From Agreia sp. Leaf283 (GTDB lineage: Bacteria > Actinomycetota > Actinomycetes > Actinomycetales > Microbacteriaceae), in the NCBI RefSeq assembly GCF_001422485.1, contig NZ_LMNF01000001.1:1479498-1543497 (forward strand): a stretch of DNA of 64,000 nucleotides, given 5' to 3'. The notes below the pieces were generated by a model. That model saw nothing but the letters and a program-made list of their open reading frames with translations. It had not been told where the DNA came from and did not search any database. Within the stretch, counting starts at the first letter, position 1, and each line of letters begins with the position of its first letter. The translations under genes were made by a program, and so were the position numbers. Of the stretch, positions 7,920 through 15,719 are shown piece by piece.

Positions 7920-9041
7920 CTACTCGGCCTTCGTCGGGGCATAGATGGCGCGGGCGAGGGCGTCGAGAACCGCGGGGCTGCGCGGTCCGAAGCTCAGCAC
8001 CTCGGTGTCGCTCATGTCGACGATGCGCCGGTGCTGGCCGGCGGGGGTCTCGGCCACGGCCGGGATGCGTTCGAGCAGGCCGTCGACGCCGTCGACCGAT
8101 TCGAGTCCCTTGGTCATCATGAGGATGAGGTCGGGCGACGCATCGACCATGGCCTCGGCCGTCATCGGCCTCATGCCCTGCCAGCCGATCTCGGTGGCCA
8201 CGTCGACGCCGCCGAGGCTCGTGATCAGCGAATCGGTGCCCGAACCCGTTCCGAAGATGTAGTAGATGCCCGCGTTTCCGCGCACGTAGAGGAACATGAT
8301 GCGCAGCTTGTCGGCCTCGTCTTTCGGAGCGATCGCCGCGATGTCGGCCACGGTCTGAGCCGTCTCGTCCTGCAGGCGGTCCGCGAGCATCCGGCCCTGT
8401 TCGGGCACGCCGAGCGCGGCGGCGACGGCCGTGACGATGTCGCCGGTGTTCTCGAGGCTGCGGGTGGGGGTCATCACCACCACGGGGATGCCGGACTCGC
8501 GCATCTGCAGCACCACGTCCCACGGCCCGATCGACGAGTCGGTGAGGATGACAGTGGGCTCGAGCGCGAGAATCGCCTCGCCGTTGAGCTCGTGACCGTT
8601 CTGCGTGACGAGCGGCAGGTCCTTCGCCTCGTCGAAGCCGGTCGACGTGTCGCGCCCCACGACGTTGTCGCCGAGGCCGAGTCCGTAGACCGTGGCGGCG
8701 AGCGATCCGTAGAGGTCGAGAGCGAGGATGCGCGAGGTGTCGGTGATCGTGACCGGAGTGCCCTGGTTGTCGGTGACGGTCACGGGCAGCTGCGAGACGA
8801 CATCGTCGGCGACCGGGTCGATGGTCGTGTCGGTCAGGCAGGCGGTGGATGCGCCGACCGCCTCGCGGGGTGCGTCGTCGACGGCGAGTTCGGCCAGCGG
8901 GGTGGTCGACGCCGCGCAGGATGCCTCGCCCGATTCCGCCCCGGACGCGCCGGCCGAGCAGCCCGTCAATGCCACCGCGAGCACGATCACCGAGCCGAGG
9001 AGAAGTCGGGGGATGCGCCGGGAGCGTGCGGTGGAGGACAT
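7920..9041 (-). CDS. hmuT: Haem-binding lipoprotein HmuT (ABC substrate receptor)
   Basis: A 373-residue lipoprotein: basic n-region, hydrophobic stretch and lipobox LTGC with Cys28 as lipidation site. After a poorly conserved region of about 75 residues comes a class III periplasmic-binding-protein fold of the FepB/BtuF type (RILALDLYGSLAATVYGLGLGDNVVGRD, LNGEAILALEPTVILTD). It would capture haem from surface HtaA proteins and deliver it to HmuUV. It is the first gene of the leftward operon, and two DtxR-like boxes lie 60-100 bp upstream, so iron repression is expected. A candidate haem ligand such as the Tyr in GNAGIYYIFG cannot be assigned from sequence alone. Confidence 0.88.
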   Translation of the reverse strand: MSSTARSRRIPRLLLGSVIVLAVALTGCSAGASGAESGEASCAASTTPLAELAVDDAPREAVGASTACLTDTTIDPVADDVVSQLPVTVTDNQGTPVTITDTSRILALDLYGSLAATVYGLGLGDNVVGRDTSTGFDEAKDLPLVTQNGHELNGEAILALEPTVILTDSSIGPWDVVLQMRESGIPVVVMTPTRSLENTGDIVTAVAAALGVPEQGRMLADRLQDETAQTVADIAAIAPKDEADKLRIMFLYVRGNAGIYYIFGTGSGTDSLITSLGGVDVATEIGWQGMRPMTAEAMVDASPDLILMMTKGLESVDGVDGLLERIPAVAETPAGQHRRIVDMSDTEVLSFGPRSPAVLDALARAIYAPTKAE

Positions 9042-9103
9042 GGTTGAGCGTCTTTTCGAACGAGGGAGGAGAGGGGTATCGATAAGCAGTCTACGAAAGT
9101 TAA

Positions 9104-9122
9104 TTAGGAATACCTAACCTAA
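9104..9122. promoter_or_regulatory. DtxR/IdeR-type iron box 1
   Basis: TTAGGAATACCTAACCTAA matches the 19 bp DtxR/IdeR consensus TWAGGTTAGSCTAACCTWA at 15 positions, including the whole right half CTAACCTAA. It lies between divergent hmuT and the HtaA-CWB2 gene, about 60 bp from hmuT and 100 bp from the other start, so one dimer could repress both when iron is sufficient. Confidence 0.75.
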
Positions 9123-9123
9123 T

Positions 9124-9142
9124 TAAGGCTAAGCTAACTCCG
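9124..9142. promoter_or_regulatory. DtxR/IdeR-type iron box 2 (weaker)
   Basis: Directly after box 1, TAAGGCTAAGCTAACTCCG keeps TAAGG at the left, the central G and CTAAC, about 13 of 19 consensus positions. Tandem adjoining boxes are a common arrangement for cooperative DtxR/IdeR binding. The right end is degenerate, so this is less certain than box 1. Confidence 0.5.
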
Positions 9143-9222
9143 ATCGAGCGCCTCGATTATGACGATGCCTCGATATCTCTCTGCGCGTGCCCTGCGCCTG
9201 ATCCCACAATTCCGGAGTTGTC

Positions 9223-11454
9223 GTGAAATTCAGAACCTCTCGCCGCCCTCGTGCGGCACTGGCCGCGGCGGCCATCGTCGCCGTCGGCCTCTCGACCTTC
9301 GCGGCGCTGCCCGCGTCCGCCGCCGAGCTCGACGTCAGTGACGCAGTCCTGACCTGGGGCGTGACCAACGAGGCCAACAGCGGCGCCTTCTTCGGCGGCT
9401 GCAACTTCCTGTCGGCCGGAGTGGCCGGAAACACCGGATCCTCGCGTGTCTGGACCGAGTCGGACGGCTTCTACTCCGCCTCAGCGGGCAACGTGGAGAT
9501 CGTCAAGCCGAACGCTGCGGGCGACGGGACGACGAACCCCACGTGGGCGACGAAGTGCCAGACCCCGGCCGGCACCAACGTGAACACGACGGCGACGAGC
9601 TGGTCCGACACGAAGGTCACGATCTCGGCGGGCAGCGGGCACGTCGATCCTGCAACGGGCGAGGCGAGCATCCAGTGGGACGGCGACTTCTCGGTCGTCT
9701 TCTACGGCGGACTCACCTATTGGACGGCCAGCGACCCGCTTCTCACCGTCGATGCGGAGGGAAACGGAACGCTCACCGCGACCGCGTCGGGCTACGGCGC
9801 CAGCATGCAGGACACGAACGTCTGGGAGACCATCGCCCCCCGCGAGATCACCCTGGCCAACCTCACCGGTGTGGTCGTGGACGAAGACGGATTCACGGTC
9901 ACGCCCGACTACCTGGGCGTCTCCGCGCCGGCCGACGCGGGCCAGGTCGCCCCGTCGTCGTCGAACAGCGCGTACTGGGGATCGTTCCCGAGCGACTTCG
10001 TCGACTTCCAGTTCCTGACCGGCCAGTCGTCGTACTGGTTCAGCAGCGGACTCTCGTCTGACGTCAAGAAGCCGGCCCTGCCTGTGACCGTGGGATACAC
10101 GGCCACGGCTCCGAGCCCGACCGTGGTCGTCTCGAAGACGAGCAACATCGACCCGCTCGGCGAGGTCGTCACGGTCAGAGGCACCGGATTCCTGCCCAGC
10201 GGCGCCGCGACCACGGGCACTCGCCCGCCGCTCGCCGGCAAGTTCACGGGTGTCTATGTCGGGTTCGGCAAATACGCCGACGTCTGGCAGCCGACGGCCA
10301 ATGCGGCGCCATCCGCGCGCAGCAACTCCGAGGTCAAGTGGGCCGTCTCCGCCGAGGACATCGCCACGATCGGCGGAGCGGGCGCCGGAGCCATCGAGGT
10401 CAAGCCCGACGGAACCTTCGAGGCGACACTCCTCATCAAGAACAACTACGCCGGCGCACCGGTCACGGGAAACTACGGCGTCTACACCTACCCGGGTGGT
10501 GGAGCGAAGTACGCCCCGTTCGAGACCTACACGCCGATCGACTTCGCGCCGGCGAGCCGCATCGAGGGCGCGACCCGCTACGACGTCGCCGTCGGCATCT
10601 CCCAGAAGGCGTATCCCACCACGGCGAACACCGTCTACGTCGTCACCGGAGAGAACTACCCCGACGCCCTCAGCGCAGCCCCGGCCGCGGTCAAGGAGAA
10701 GGCGCCGCTTCTTCTGACGACGAAGTCGTCCATCCCCGCGTCCGTCACGACCGAGATCCAGCGGCTCAAGCCGTCGAAGATCGTCGTTGTGGGTGGCCCC
10801 AACTCGGTGTCGGATGCGGTCCTCTCCCAGCTCGACACGCTTGCGACCGGTGACGCCGTGCGCATCTCCGGCGCCGACCGGTACGAAGCGTCGCGCAACG
10901 TCGTCGACTATGCATTCGGTGAGGCCGGGGCGACCCTCGCCTACGTCTCCACCGGCCAGAACTTCCCGGATGCACTGTCGGCCAGCGCCGCGGGCGGCAC
11001 GGTCGGAGCGCCCGTCGTTCTCGTGAACGGCACGGCTGCGGTGGCCGACGCTGCGACGAAGAAGACGTTGACCGAGCTGGGCGTCACCAGCGTGAAGATC
11101 GCGGGCGGACCGAACTCGGTGACGCCGTCCATCGAGGCATCGCTCGCAGCTGCTGACCGCACGGTCACGCGTCTGTCGGGCGCCGATCGTTTCGAGGCCT
11201 CGGCGAACATCAACAAGGACGCCTTCACCTCGAGCAAGCGCGCGTTCATCGCCACGGGATACAACTTCCCGGACGCGCTGGCGGGCGCAGCGTACGCCGG
11301 CGCCGTCGGAGCTCCGCTCTACGTCGTGCCGACGACGTGCGTTCCGGCCCAGGTGATTGCCGACCTCTCAACCCTCGGGGTCGACCAGGTCACCCTGCTG
11401 GGCGGGCCGAACTCGTTGACCTCGGCCGTCGAGAACCTCACCGCCTGCGTCTGA
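9223..11454 (+). CDS. HtaA-domain cell-wall protein with three CWB2 repeats
   Basis: A 743-residue secreted protein starting with GTG (GGAG 5 nt upstream) and a signal peptide ending ALPASAA. Residues about 38-290 form one HtaA domain (LTWGVTNEANSGAF, VFYGGLTYWTASDP, WGSFPSDFVDFQFLTGQ). Residues about 295-445 carry the GxGF-type beta domain also present as a separate protein at 5083-5985. The C-terminal 300 residues are three cell-wall-binding repeats of the CWB2 (PF04122) type, each opening with R(I/L)xGxxR(Y/F) and containing NFPDALSA-like and GGPNSV motifs. CWB2 repeats attach non-covalently to anionic wall polymers, so this HtaA domain sits in the wall whereas the two-domain HtaA protein sits in the membrane. 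It is divergent from hmuT and shares the iron boxes. A strong terminator follows. Confidence 0.88.
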   Translation: MKFRTSRRPRAALAAAAIVAVGLSTFAALPASAAELDVSDAVLTWGVTNEANSGAFFGGCNFLSAGVAGNTGSSRVWTESDGFYSASAGNVEIVKPNAAGDGTTNPTWATKCQTPAGTNVNTTATSWSDTKVTISAGSGHVDPATGEASIQWDGDFSVVFYGGLTYWTASDPLLTVDAEGNGTLTATASGYGASMQDTNVWETIAPREITLANLTGVVVDEDGFTVTPDYLGVSAPADAGQVAPSSSNSAYWGSFPSDFVDFQFLTGQSSYWFSSGLSSDVKKPALPVTVGYTATAPSPTVVVSKTSNIDPLGEVVTVRGTGFLPSGAATTGTRPPLAGKFTGVYVGFGKYADVWQPTANAAPSARSNSEVKWAVSAEDIATIGGAGAGAIEVKPDGTFEATLLIKNNYAGAPVTGNYGVYTYPGGGAKYAPFETYTPIDFAPASRIEGATRYDVAVGISQKAYPTTANTVYVVTGENYPDALSAAPAAVKEKAPLLLTTKSSIPASVTTEIQRLKPSKIVVVGGPNSVSDAVLSQLDTLATGDAVRISGADRYEASRNVVDYAFGEAGATLAYVSTGQNFPDALSASAAGGTVGAPVVLVNGTAAVADAATKKTLTELGVTSVKIAGGPNSVTPSIEASLAAADRTVTRLSGADRFEASANINKDAFTSSKRAFIATGYNFPDALAGAAYAGAVGAPLYVVPTTCVPAQVIADLSTLGVDQVTLLGGPNSLTSAVENLTACV

Positions 11455-11467
11455 TCCGACGCTGACG

Positions 11468-11515
11468 AGCTCAGCCCGTGCACCCCCACAACGGGAGGTG
11501 CACGGGCTGAGCTTT
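11468..11515 (+). terminator. Rho-independent terminator after the HtaA-CWB2 gene
   Basis: A perfect 17 bp stem (AGCTCAGCCCGTGCACC with its complement at 11497-11513), a 12 nt loop and a TTTT tract begin 14 bp after the stop codon. Confidence 0.9.
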
Positions 11516-11622
11516 TGTCGTTTGTGAACAACAGGTTTCGTTTCGGGGTGTTCGTTGACTGGGATGGTCGGGTCGCGTTTGCTGGGAGTCACCCCTGAAC
11601 AATTCCTGGAGAATCACACCCC

Positions 11623-13845
11623 ATGCAGCCATCCTCACCACGGCGGCGCCCTGTGCGCGCCGCCGCGCTTCTCGTGTCGTCCACCATCGCCCTCGTCGGG
11701 TTCGCCGCTCTTCCCGCGTCGGCCGCACCCGGTGACGTGTCGATCGACGTCTACACGATGAACGACTTCCACGGCCACCTCGAGCAGAACCTCGGCAGCG
11801 GCGAGGCCGGCGCGGCAAGCATCGCGACCGCCTTCGACACCTTTAAGACCGCGAACCCCAACAGCACCCTCGTCTCCGCCGGTGACAACATCAGCGGTTC
11901 GCCGTTCATCTCGCAGGCGCAGAACGACGAGCCCACCATCGACGCACTGAACCTGATCGGACTGAGTGTCTCGGCGATCGGAAACCACGAGCTCGACCAT
12001 GGCCGTGAGGACCTCGAGGTCCGAGTCGCCAAACGGGCTCAGTTCGAGTTCATCTCGGCGAACCTGTTCAACAAGGGCACGGCAGACCACGCGTTCGCGC
12101 CCTACGACATCCAGACCTTCGACGGTGTGAAGGTCGGCTTCATCGGGGCGGTCACAGAAGACCTGACCACGCTCGTCAGCCCGGCCGGCATCGACACCCT
12201 GGCCGTCGGCGGCATCGTCGACAGCGTCAACGCCGTCGCGCAGGAGCTCACCGACGGAACGGAGGCGCCCGGCAACGAGGAAGCCGATGTGCTGGTTCTC
12301 GTGATCCACGAGGGTGCCGCGTCAGCGTCGGCCAACTTCACCGACGTCAATACCGTCTTCGGCAAGATCGTCACGGGCACCGGTCCGTATGTCGATGCCA
12401 TCGCATCCGGCCACACCCACACGCTGTACTCGCAGTCGGTGACGGTCGGCGCGAAGACGATCCCCGTGCTGCAGACGGGCAGCTACGGCTCCAACCTCGG
12501 TCACTTCAACTTCCAGGTGAACCCCACCACGAAGGCGATCTCGTCGTCGACCGGTGAGATCATCCCGCTGGTGAAGCCCGCCGTCCCCGCGTCGGGAGGA
12601 AACCCCGCCGTGCCCGCGGCCTCGCTGTACGCGCAAGACGCCGAGGTGGCCGCTCTCGTCGCCGAAGCCAAGCAGACGTCGAGCGTCATCGGTCGAGAGG
12701 TGATCGGCACGGTCACGGACTCCTTCAACAGGGCCACGTTGACAGACGTCACCAAAGAGAACCGCGGTGGCGAGTCGACGCTCGGCAATGAGGTCGCCGA
12801 CGGCCAGCTCTGGGCCACCCGCGACCTCGGCACTCAGCTCGCCTTTATGAACCCCGGCGGCCTTCGCACGAACATCAACTACGCGGCGAACCCGGGCAGC
12901 CCCGGCGACGTCGACGGCTCGGTGACCTACGAAGAGGCCGCGACCGTGCAGCCGTTCGCCAACACCCTGTTCACGCAGACGCTGACCGGTGCGCAGATCA
13001 AGACGGTGCTCGAGCAGCAGTGGCAGACGGGGCAGACCCGCCCGTTCCTCAAGCTCGGCATCAACTCCGAGCTCACGTACACCTACGACCCCGCGGCCGC
13101 CGACGGATCTCACGTGACCGAGATCTTCTACCTGGGCGACCCCATCGCAGCGGACGACACCTTCAAGGTCGTGACGAACAGCTTCCTCGCCGCCGGTGGA
13201 GACGGGTTCCTCGAGTTGGCCAATGGCCAGGGCAAGGCCGACACCGGCCGAGTCGACCTCGACGCGTTCAGGGACTACATCGGTCAGAACTCGCCTCTGT
13301 CGCCCGACTACACCACGGGCTCGATCGGTATCGCGAACCTTGCCGACCCGGCCGGAACGCCCGTCGCCTTCGGCACGGTCGAGCCCGGTGACAGCTACGA
13401 GTTCTCGCTCAGCTCGCTGGTGCTGAGCGGCACTCCGGTGCCGGACACCTCGGTTCGGGTGCTCTTCGACGGCGTCGAGATTGCGACCGCCGACATCGAC
13501 CTGTCGATCGTCGATCTCTACGACGAGCAGGGCCGGTCCACCGTGGCGTTCAGCATTCCTGAGGGCGCGGCCGACGGAGCTCACACCATCGCATTCGCGT
13601 TGAACGAGTCGGGCCTCGAACTGAGCTACCCCGCGCAGATCGGCGAGCTCGTCGTCGATCCGGGCACCCCCGGTGTCTCGGTCGGCGACCCGGCCGCGGC
13701 CGCACCCGGCGCGCCCGCCGCTCCGCCGGCGCTCGCCGCCACGGGTCTGGATGCGACGGTTCCGCTTCTCGGGGCCGGCCTGCTTCTCGCCCTGGGCGCG
13801 CTGCTCGTCGTGCGTCGTCGCCGCGGAGCGCTGACCCGCCCGTAG
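11623..13845 (+). CDS. Surface 5'-nucleotidase / metallophosphoesterase
   Basis: A 740-residue UshA/YfkN-like enzyme. After a signal peptide (cleavage near ASAA) the metallophosphoesterase domain shows NDFHGH (about 47-52), SAGDNISGSP, GNHELDHG (about 120) and GHTHTLY (about 265), the binuclear metal-site motifs. The 5'-nucleotidase C-terminal domain carries NPGGLRT and the substrate-stacking region near FLKLGINSELTY. The end has LAATG, a hydrophobic helix and RRRRR, an LPXTG-like sorting signal, implying sortase attachment to the wall; no sortase gene is in the window. Likely role: dephosphorylating extracellular nucleotides for nucleoside and phosphate scavenging. TGGAG lies upstream of the ATG, and the gene is monocistronic between two strong terminators. 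Confidence 0.88.
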   Translation: MQPSSPRRRPVRAAALLVSSTIALVGFAALPASAAPGDVSIDVYTMNDFHGHLEQNLGSGEAGAASIATAFDTFKTANPNSTLVSAGDNISGSPFISQAQNDEPTIDALNLIGLSVSAIGNHELDHGREDLEVRVAKRAQFEFISANLFNKGTADHAFAPYDIQTFDGVKVGFIGAVTEDLTTLVSPAGIDTLAVGGIVDSVNAVAQELTDGTEAPGNEEADVLVLVIHEGAASASANFTDVNTVFGKIVTGTGPYVDAIASGHTHTLYSQSVTVGAKTIPVLQTGSYGSNLGHFNFQVNPTTKAISSSTGEIIPLVKPAVPASGGNPAVPAASLYAQDAEVAALVAEAKQTSSVIGREVIGTVTDSFNRATLTDVTKENRGGESTLGNEVADGQLWATRDLGTQLAFMNPGGLRTNINYAANPGSPGDVDGSVTYEEAATVQPFANTLFTQTLTGAQIKTVLEQQWQTGQTRPFLKLGINSELTYTYDPAAADGSHVTEIFYLGDPIAADDTFKVVTNSFLAAGGDGFLELANGQGKADTGRVDLDAFRDYIGQNSPLSPDYTTGSIGIANLADPAGTPVAFGTVEPGDSYEFSLSSLVLSGTPVPDTSVRVLFDGVEIATADIDLSIVDLYDEQGRSTVAFSIPEGAADGAHTIAFALNESGLELSYPAQIGELVVDPGTPGVSVGDPAAAAPGAPAAPPALAATGLDATVPLLGAGLLLALGALLVVRRRRGALTRP

Positions 13846-13857
13846 GCACACTGAACG

Positions 13858-13895
13858 AAGGACTGGCCCGGGGTGGAAGCCCCGGGCCAGTCCTT
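13858..13895 (+). terminator. Terminator after the 5'-nucleotidase gene
   Basis: A perfect 16 bp stem (AAGGACTGGCCCGGGG and its complement) with a 6 nt loop begins 13 bp after the stop and ends in TTT. The 320 bp between this gene and purF hold only this hairpin, a stretch of imperfect dyads at about 13945-14075, and the repeats at 14090-14164. Confidence 0.88.
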
Positions 13896-14089
13896 TGTGC
13901 CCTGGGGCGCTTATAGCGGTTCCCCGCGAGCCGACTCTGTCGGCCGCGAGATCGACTCGTCGCACATGCACCCACGATGTCGAAGATAGATGCATCTGAG
14001 CCGAGTCGATCTTGTGCGGCCGATCCATCCGGCGCACAAGCACCTTCCCCGGGGCCTAAGCGTGCATGTGCGCCGAGTGGACGGGGCGG

Positions 14090-14164
14090 CCCTTCGACAG
14101 GCTCAGGGTGCGGGCCCTTCGACGGGCTCAGGGGGCGGGCGCTAGGACTGGCTCAGGGAGCGGG
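14090..14164. repeat. Second CTTCGACAGGCTCAG repeat group
   Basis: Two clear copies of the 19 bp unit (cccttcgacaggctcaggg and a gggc variant) and a decayed third (ggactggctcagggagcg) end directly at the purF stop codon. They have the same orientation relative to the + strand as the group at 964-1398. Confidence 0.75.
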
Positions 14165-14166
14165 CG

Positions 14167-15639
14167 CTAGGAGCGCTGCGTCGCCTCGACCCAGGCGAGG
14201 TACTCGGGGCTCACCGAACCGGTGACGTATTCGCCGGTGAAGCAGCTCATCTCGAGGTTCTTCACCTGGCTTCCCTCGAGGATGGCGCTCTCCATGTCGG
14301 AGATCTCTTGGTAGATGAGGTGGTCTGCTCCGAGTTCGCGGGCGATCTCGGGAAAGCTGCGACCGTGGGCCACGAGCTCTTCGCGCGACGGCATGTTGAT
14401 GCCGTAGACGTGCGGGAAGCGCACAGGGGGAGCGGCCGAGGTGAACGTGACCTTGTTGGCGCCGGCGGCGCGGGCCATCTCGACGATCTCCTTCGAGGTC
14501 GTGCCCCGCACGATCGAGTCGTCGACGATCAGAATGTTCTTGCCCTTGAACTCGGTCGACATGGCGTTGAGCTTCTGCCTCACGCTCTTCTTGCGCTCGG
14601 CCTGGCCGGGCATGATGAAGGTGCGGCCCACGTAGCGGTTCTTGTAGAAGCCCTCGCGGTATTCGACGCCGAGCTTCTGCGCGACCTGCATGGCGGCGGG
14701 CCTCGACGAGTCGGGAATGGGCATGACCACGTCGATGTCGCCCATCGGGGTGAGATCGGCGATGGTCGTGGCCAGGCGGTTGCCGAGCCGGAGCCGGGCC
14801 TCGTAGACCGAGATGCCGTTCATAACGCTGTCGGGGCGTGCGAGGTAGACGTACTCGAACGAGCAGGGCACGAGAACCGGGTTCTTCGCGCACTGCCGCG
14901 AGTACATCTCGCCGTTCTGCGTGATGAAGATCGCTTCGCCGGGCGCGACCTCGCGCACGACCTCGTAGCCGGAGGCCTCGAGCACCAGCGACTCGCTGGC
15001 CACGATCCACTCGTCGCGCTGCACACCGGCGAGGGCGTTCGCGTCGCTGCGCTTGCCGAGAACGAGAGGGCGGATGCCGAAGGGGTCGCGGAAGGCGAGC
15101 AGCCCGTGGCCGGCGATGAGCGAGATCACCGCGTAGGAGCCCTCGATGCGCTCGTGCACGTTGGCGACGGCGTCGAAAACCTGGTCGGGCTCGAGGTCGA
15201 GGCCGGAGACCTGGCTCTGCAGCTCGGTGGCGAGAACGTTGAGCAGCAGCTCGGTGTCGCTCGAGGTGTTCAGGTGCCGGCGGTCGATGTGGAAGAGCTC
15301 CTGGTTAAGCTCGCGGGTGTTGGTGAGGTTGCCGTTGTGGATGAGCACGATGCCGTAGGGCGCATTGACGTAGAACGGCTGGGCCTCTTGCTCATTGCCG
15401 GCGACGCCCTTGGTCGCGTAGCGCACGTGGCCGAGGCCCACGTTTCCCAGCAGGGAGCGCATGTCGCGCGTGCGGAACGCCTCACGGACCTGCCCCTTGG
15501 CCTTCGTGATGTGGAACGTCGAGCCGTCGGCCGTGGCGATACCGGTCGAGTCCTGCCCGCGGTGCTGAAGCAAGAGAAGGCTGTCGTACACCTGTTGATT
15601 GACCGGACCGGACGAGACGATACCGACGATGCCGCACAT
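14167..15639 (-). CDS. purF: Amidophosphoribosyltransferase PurF
   Basis: A 490-residue enzyme for the first committed step of purine synthesis: PRPP plus glutamine to phosphoribosylamine. The start is set by chemistry: Met-Cys-Gly-Ile-Val-Gly places the glutaminase nucleophile Cys2 at the mature N-terminus; an in-frame start 15 codons upstream would bury it. The Ntn glutaminase half has QHRGQDSTGI, GHVRYATKG and NGNLTN; the phosphoribosyltransferase half has ILIVDDSIVRGTTSKE, the PRPP loop. It resembles the E. coli-type PurF with no propeptide, rather than the propeptide-bearing Bacillus/Mycobacterium type. The gene is separated from the other purine genes here by about 12 kb. Confidence 0.95.
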   Translation of the reverse strand: MCGIVGIVSSGPVNQQVYDSLLLLQHRGQDSTGIATADGSTFHITKAKGQVREAFRTRDMRSLLGNVGLGHVRYATKGVAGNEQEAQPFYVNAPYGIVLIHNGNLTNTRELNQELFHIDRRHLNTSSDTELLLNVLATELQSQVSGLDLEPDQVFDAVANVHERIEGSYAVISLIAGHGLLAFRDPFGIRPLVLGKRSDANALAGVQRDEWIVASESLVLEASGYEVVREVAPGEAIFITQNGEMYSRQCAKNPVLVPCSFEYVYLARPDSVMNGISVYEARLRLGNRLATTIADLTPMGDIDVVMPIPDSSRPAAMQVAQKLGVEYREGFYKNRYVGRTFIMPGQAERKKSVRQKLNAMSTEFKGKNILIVDDSIVRGTTSKEIVEMARAAGANKVTFTSAAPPVRFPHVYGINMPSREELVAHGRSFPEIARELGADHLIYQEISDMESAILEGSQVKNLEMSCFTGEYVTGSVSPEYLAWVEATQRS

Positions 15640-15719
15640 ACCGGGCGGACTCCAGACACTGTAGAGAAATAGGCCGTGCTCCATTCTACGGGAGCCCCGG
15701 CGACCGGTGCCCCGCGGTG

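Noticed and set aside
13977-14225. Small + strand ORF across the second repeat group
   Set aside because: It translates mostly the 19 bp repeats and enters purF on the opposite strand; no ribosome site or family pattern.
15640-15684. Upstream ATG for PurF as a Bacillus-like propeptide
   Set aside because: The 15 extra residues have no propeptide-like Glu-Glu before Cys, and the Met-Cys start exactly matches propeptide-free PurF.
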